NCBI GenBank assembly: GCA_964447925.1
Contig: CAYUUP010000064.1
Coordinates: 1 to 8,826 of the forward strand
Direction of reading: 5' to 3'
Origin: CAYUUP01 sp964447925
GTDB lineage: Bacteria > Bacillota > Clostridia > Oscillospirales > Oscillospiraceae
DNA length: 8,826 nt
Both the position numbers and the translations under genes were made by a program. The notes below the pieces were generated by a model. It was given only the letters and a program-made list of their open reading frames with translations, searched no databases and was not told the origin of the DNA. This document shows positions 6,666 to 8,826 of the stretch, one piece after another (within the stretch, counting starts at the first letter, position 1; each line of letters opens with the position of its first letter).

Positions 6666-7310
6666 ATGAATATCAGTGAAAGCATTTCCGAAATCGGCGT
6701 GGTACCCGTCATCAAACTGAACCACCCCGAGCGGGACGCCATCCCCCTGGCCAAGGCTCTGTGTGCCGGCGGAGTGCCCGTGGCCGAGGTCACCTTCCGG
6801 GCCGCCGGGGCAGATAAGGCCATCTGCCTGATGAAGAAAGCCTGCCCAGATATGCTGGTGGGTGCGGGCACCATCCTCACAACAGCCCAGGTGGACGAGG
6901 CTGTGGCTGCAGGGGCTAAGTTTATTGTCACTCCCGGCCTGGATTCGGACATCGTGCGCTACTGCCAGGGTAAAGGCCTACCAATCTTCCCCGGCTGCAC
7001 CACCCCTACGGACTACCACACTGCCTATAAGTTGGGGCTGGAAGTGCTGAAGTTTTTCCCCGCCGAGCAATCTGGGGGCCTCGCTAAGATCAAGGCCATG
7101 AGCGCCCCTTTCCCCATGTTCAAGGTCATGCCCACCGGTGGTATCTCGCTGAAGAATCTGAAGGAGTACCTCTCTTCCCCCGTCATCGCCGCCTGTGGCG
7201 GCTCCTACATGGTCGCCGCCGATCTCATTGACAACCAGAAGTGGTACGAAATCACTGAACTGTGCAAGAAATCCGTTGAAATCGTAAAGGAGGCCCGTGG
7301 AAATGGCTAA
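6666..7310 (+). CDS. eda: 2-keto-3-deoxy-6-phosphogluconate (KDPG) aldolase
   Basis: Cleaves KDPG to pyruvate and glyceraldehyde-3-phosphate, the last step of the uronate route. It is a class I aldolase of 214 residues, standard for the Eda family. The Schiff-base lysine is Lys129 in LKFFPAE. Glu41 and Arg45 in EVTFR are the active-site acid/base and carboxylate-binding residues, each four positions earlier than the E. coli Eda residues Glu45, Arg49 and Lys133. GAGT (66-69) and PTGGIS contribute to substrate and phosphate binding. The ribosome site AAAAGGAG at 6647-6654 overlaps the uxaC stop and lies 11 bases from the ATG, slightly longer than the others here. The 3' end overlaps kdgK by 8 bases, placing producer and consumer of KDPG under coupled translation. 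Many Eda enzymes also act on 4-hydroxy-2-oxoglutarate, which cannot be excluded. Confidence 0.95.
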   Translation: MNISESISEIGVVPVIKLNHPERDAIPLAKALCAGGVPVAEVTFRAAGADKAICLMKKACPDMLVGAGTILTTAQVDEAVAAGAKFIVTPGLDSDIVRYCQGKGLPIFPGCTTPTDYHTAYKLGLEVLKFFPAEQSGGLAKIKAMSAPFPMFKVMPTGGISLKNLKEYLSSPVIAACGGSYMVAADLIDNQKWYEITELCKKSVEIVKEARGNG

Positions 7311-8331
7311 AGTCGTAACTTTCGGTGAACTGATGATCCGACTCCAGCCATACAACTATGAGCGTTTTGCCCAGGCCGACCATCTGGAGTTCACCTTCGG
7401 CGGCGGTGAGGCCAACGTGGCCGTCTCCCTGGCCAACTACGGCCTGGATGTAGCTTTCGTCACCAGACTGCCCGCCCATGCCATTGGCCAGTGCGCGGTA
7501 AACAGTCTGCGCCGCTACGGCGTGGACACCTCCAAAATTGTTCGGGGTGGCGACCGTGTGGGCATCTACTTCAACGAGAAAGGCGCATCCCAGCGCCCCA
7601 GCGTGTGCATCTATGACCGGGCCCACTCCGCCATCCAGGAAGCCCAACCCGAGGACTTCGACTGGAACGCCATCTTTGAGGGCGTGGACTGGTTCCACTT
7701 CACCGGTATAACCCCGGCCCTGGATCCCAACGTGGCGGAAATCTGCCGTCAAGCTTGCAAGGCCGCCAAGGCCAAGGGTGTGAAGATCTCCTGCGATTTG
7801 AATTATCGTGACAAACTGTGGACCCGTGAGCAGGCCCGGATTACCATGACCGACCTATGCCAGTATGTAGATGTGTGCATTTCCAACGAGGAGGACGCCA
7901 AGGATGTATTCGGCATCGAAGCCGAAGCGACGGATATCTATGCTGGCGAGATCAACCGGGATGGTTACAAATCCGTGGCCAAGCAACTGGCGGACAAATT
8001 TGGCTTTGAGAAGGTCGCCATCACCCTGCGTGAGTCCCACTCCGCCTTCGACAACGGCTGGTCCGCCATGCTGTACGATGCGGCTTCCGGCAAATACTGC
8101 TTCTCCAAGAAGTATGAACTGCATATCGTTGATCGTGTGGGCGGCGGCGACAGCTTCGGCGGTGGGCTGATTTACTCCCTGCTGAACGGCTACAGTACCC
8201 AGGATGCGGTGGAGTTTGCGGTGGCGGCCTCCGTCCTGAAGCACTCTATTGAAGGCGACTACAACATGGCCACCGTCTCTGAGGTGGAGAGGTTGGTCGG
8301 CGGCGACAGCTCCGGGCGCATTCAGAGGTAA
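7303..8331 (+). CDS. kdgK: 2-keto-3-deoxygluconate kinase (PfkB family)
   Basis: Phosphorylates KDG to KDPG with ATP, linking UxuA to Eda. It is a 342-residue ribokinase/PfkB-family sugar kinase, typical in length for KdgK. The N-terminal substrate-binding signature is GGGEANVAVSLANYG (33-47). The C-terminal PfkB signature is VDRVGGGDSFGGG (276-288): Asp283 is the catalytic base, the GGGD loop forms the anion hole, and the middle glycine replaces the commoner alanine of GAGD. The protein ends GGDSSGRIQR, resembling many clostridial KdgK proteins as I recall them, so the gene appears complete. AAAGGAGG (7286-7293) lies 9 bases before the ATG at 7303. An in-frame GTG at 7297 would leave only 3 bases and is disfavoured. 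The start lies inside eda, an 8-base overlap. It is the last gene of the operon, and no clear intrinsic terminator is seen downstream. Confidence 0.94.
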   Translation: MAKVVTFGELMIRLQPYNYERFAQADHLEFTFGGGEANVAVSLANYGLDVAFVTRLPAHAIGQCAVNSLRRYGVDTSKIVRGGDRVGIYFNEKGASQRPSVCIYDRAHSAIQEAQPEDFDWNAIFEGVDWFHFTGITPALDPNVAEICRQACKAAKAKGVKISCDLNYRDKLWTREQARITMTDLCQYVDVCISNEEDAKDVFGIEAEATDIYAGEINRDGYKSVAKQLADKFGFEKVAITLRESHSAFDNGWSAMLYDAASGKYCFSKKYELHIVDRVGGGDSFGGGLIYSLLNGYSTQDAVEFAVAASVLKHSIEGDYNMATVSEVERLVGGDSSGRIQR

Positions 8332-8413
8332 CATCCAGTGGCACCTTCTTGCAGAGGAAGTGTTCAACAGCTTTTTCCACTGGTTGGGAGGTTTTTGTAT
8401 CTTCTATACTCAT
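8327..8413 (-). other. Protein-like leftward frame, possible partial small gene
   Basis: From an ATG at 8413 the minus strand reads MSIEDTKTSQPVEKAVEHFL and then CKKVPLDVT before running into the antisense of kdgK, where the frame closes at TAG 8246-8248 (55 codons in all). The first 29 codons look like genuine protein and the rest reads as kdgK antisense, with the change falling almost exactly at the kdgK stop codon. No ribosome site is seen before the ATG. It may be the 5' piece of a small gene cut off at the kdgK junction, or chance. I do not recognise the family. Confidence 0.22.
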
Positions 8414-8466
8414 TATGATTATGTGGGCGGCATCGTAGCAAAATGTAGGTCAAGACACACCGCATC

Positions 8467-8559
8467 TTAGCCAAAGAAACAGACAGACTCCTCCGCTACA
8501 TCGTTACCGTCGGTAACTTCTTTCTTGCCCATGTCCATTGTTCCGTCTGTCCACCGCAT
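8467..8559 (-). CDS. Possible 30-residue small protein or leader peptide
   Basis: A leftward frame from ATG 8559 to TAA 8467-8469 begins MRWTDGTMDMGKKEVTDGND and ends EESVCFFG. It starts about 15 bases downstream of the predicted leftward transcription start, so it would be the first thing translated. Internal starts at 8538 and 8532 are possible; only a weak GGA precedes them. The 15-bp palindrome at 8503-8517 lies inside and encodes VTDGN. Evidence for translation is weak, and the frame may exist only because the DNA is constrained by the palindrome. Confidence 0.25.
   Translation of the reverse strand: MRWTDGTMDMGKKEVTDGNDVAEESVCFFG
8503..8517. promoter_or_regulatory. 15-bp perfect palindrome, candidate operator
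   Basis: GTTACCGTCGGTAAC consists of exact 7-bp arms around a central T. Short spacing and perfect symmetry suit binding by a dimeric repressor better than an RNA hairpin, since a 1-base loop cannot form and a real stem would have to lose pairs. It lies about 60 bases downstream of the predicted leftward transcription start. The cognate regulator is unknown. Confidence 0.4.
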
Positions 8560-8581
8560 TCTGTTCAAGTTCTTGGAATAC

Positions 8582-8609
8582 AGTATAACACAGCCAAAGC
8601 GGGACCCCA
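8582..8609 (-). promoter_or_regulatory. Predicted leftward sigma-A promoter
   Basis: Read on the minus strand, TTGGGG (8609-8604 region) is followed 17 bases later by TATACT (8587-8582), a -10 box with five of six consensus bases. The -35 match is only three of six. Transcription would start near 8575 and run toward kdgK, convergent with the operon. The -10 region GTTATACTGT is the exact mirror of that of the rightward promoter. Confidence 0.4.
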
Positions 8610-8629
8610 AATACTTTTTGCCTCTGCCA

Positions 8630-8659
8630 TTGGCAAACATTCGTTCTATATGTTATACT
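8630..8659 (+). promoter_or_regulatory. Predicted rightward sigma-A promoter
   Basis: TTGGCA at 8630-8635 (four of six -35 consensus bases) and TATACT at 8654-8659 (five of six) are separated by 18 bases. This is the best promoter match I found in the window. Transcription would start near 8666, immediately before the hairpin at 8667-8689, and would leave the window to the right. No gene start with a ribosome site is visible before the window ends, so its target lies outside or is not a protein. Confidence 0.5.
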
Positions 8660-8666
8660 GTCCTCA

Positions 8667-8689
8667 CTCAGCAGGAACGCCCTGCTGAG
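8667..8689. repeat. Perfect 9-bp hairpin at the predicted rightward transcript start
   Basis: CTCAGCAGG (8667-8675) and CCTGCTGAG (8681-8689) pair exactly around the 5-base loop AACGC. The hairpin would form the very 5' end of the rightward transcript. It has no T-run on either side, so it is not an intrinsic terminator. Possible roles are stabilising the RNA 5' end, binding a regulator as DNA, or being part of a leftward coding frame that ends at 8664. Confidence 0.5.
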
Positions 8690-8826
8690 GGTACGCCAGC
8701 AGAGTCTGTGCCGCGGGGCCGTGGATGAGATCGTCCGCGCCATCTCCCAAGTACCGCCTGTCCGCGTACACAACTGAATGATCGTAAGAAAGCAAGCTTT
8801 GTGCCCTGGAGCCGCTTGACGCGTTG

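Larger units (their letters stand above)
8332..8826. other. 495-base region after the operon without a convincing long gene
   Basis: No reading frame here combines a start, a ribosome site and a recognisable protein. CCAGTGG (8335-8341) and CCACTGG (8377-8383) are reverse complements 35 bases apart, enclosing a T5 run; this is a poor terminator candidate because of the long loop. Further right lie a 15-bp palindrome (8503-8517), two predicted divergent promoters (8582-8609 leftward, 8630-8659 rightward) and a 9-bp hairpin (8667-8689). Several short leftward frames look protein-like. One is open from the right edge to TGA at 8664-8666 (53 codons), with the C-terminal reading DDLIHGPAAQTLL. The region does not resemble the operon in organisation and could be the edge of a separate or mobile segment. 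Confidence 0.6.

Noticed and set aside
8143..8311. 13-bp direct repeat GGCGGCGACAGCT at 8143-8155 and 8299-8311
   Set aside because: Both copies encode Gly-Gly-Asp-Ser in kdgK; the first is the PfkB catalytic loop and the second the usual C-terminal tail, so protein constraint explains it.
8335..8383. CCAGTGG/CCACTGG pair as the operon terminator
   Set aside because: The 35-base loop and T-run placed before, not after, the right arm do not fit an intrinsic terminator.
1..8826. tRNA, rRNA, CRISPR array, intact insertion sequence or riboswitch
   Set aside because: No cloverleaf, rRNA core, spaced direct repeats, transposase motif or known aptamer core was recognised by reading either strand.

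Overview
The window reads as chromosomal DNA of an anaerobic Firmicute, most likely a gut Clostridia/Oscillospiraceae-type bacterium. This is an inference from moderately high GC, strong AGGAGG-type ribosome sites before almost every gene, tightly packed same-strand genes, and the protein subfamilies (Bacillus-type mannonate dehydratase, SDR-type mannonate oxidoreductase). No taxonomic marker gene is present.

Layout. (1) 45-2643: two closely spaced + strand genes, a cytoplasmic glycoside hydrolase family 3 protein with NagZ-like catalytic motifs and a HAD-superfamily phosphatase. (2) 2644-3228: a 585-base gap with no intact gene. It holds protein-like but broken reading frames that look like a decayed gene, an 8-bp hairpin at 3040-3064, and a near-perfect 10-bp inverted repeat at 3155-3183 in the leader of the next operon. 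(3) 3229-8331: a five-gene + strand operon, uxuA - SDR-type uxuB - uxaC - eda - kdgK. (4) 8332-8826: no convincing long gene. It contains two predicted divergent promoters with mirror-image -10 boxes, a 9-bp hairpin, a 15-bp palindrome and several short leftward reading frames. It may be the edge of an unrelated or mobile segment abutting the kdgK stop codon.

How the genes work together. The operon encodes every step from D-glucuronate to central metabolism. UxaC isomerises glucuronate to fructuronate; the SDR reduces fructuronate to mannonate; UxuA dehydrates mannonate to 2-keto-3-deoxygluconate (KDG); KdgK phosphorylates KDG to KDPG; Eda splits KDPG to pyruvate and glyceraldehyde-3-phosphate. 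No galacturonate-specific enzymes (altronate dehydratase, tagaturonate reductase), transporter or regulator lie inside the window. The upstream GH3 and HAD pair may supply sugars from glycosides, but a functional link to the uronate operon rests only on proximity and shared orientation, and the 585-base gap weakens it.

I found no clearly new system. The best leads are the two non-coding regions: the inverted repeat before uxuA as a candidate operator, and the divergent promoter/palindrome region after kdgK.
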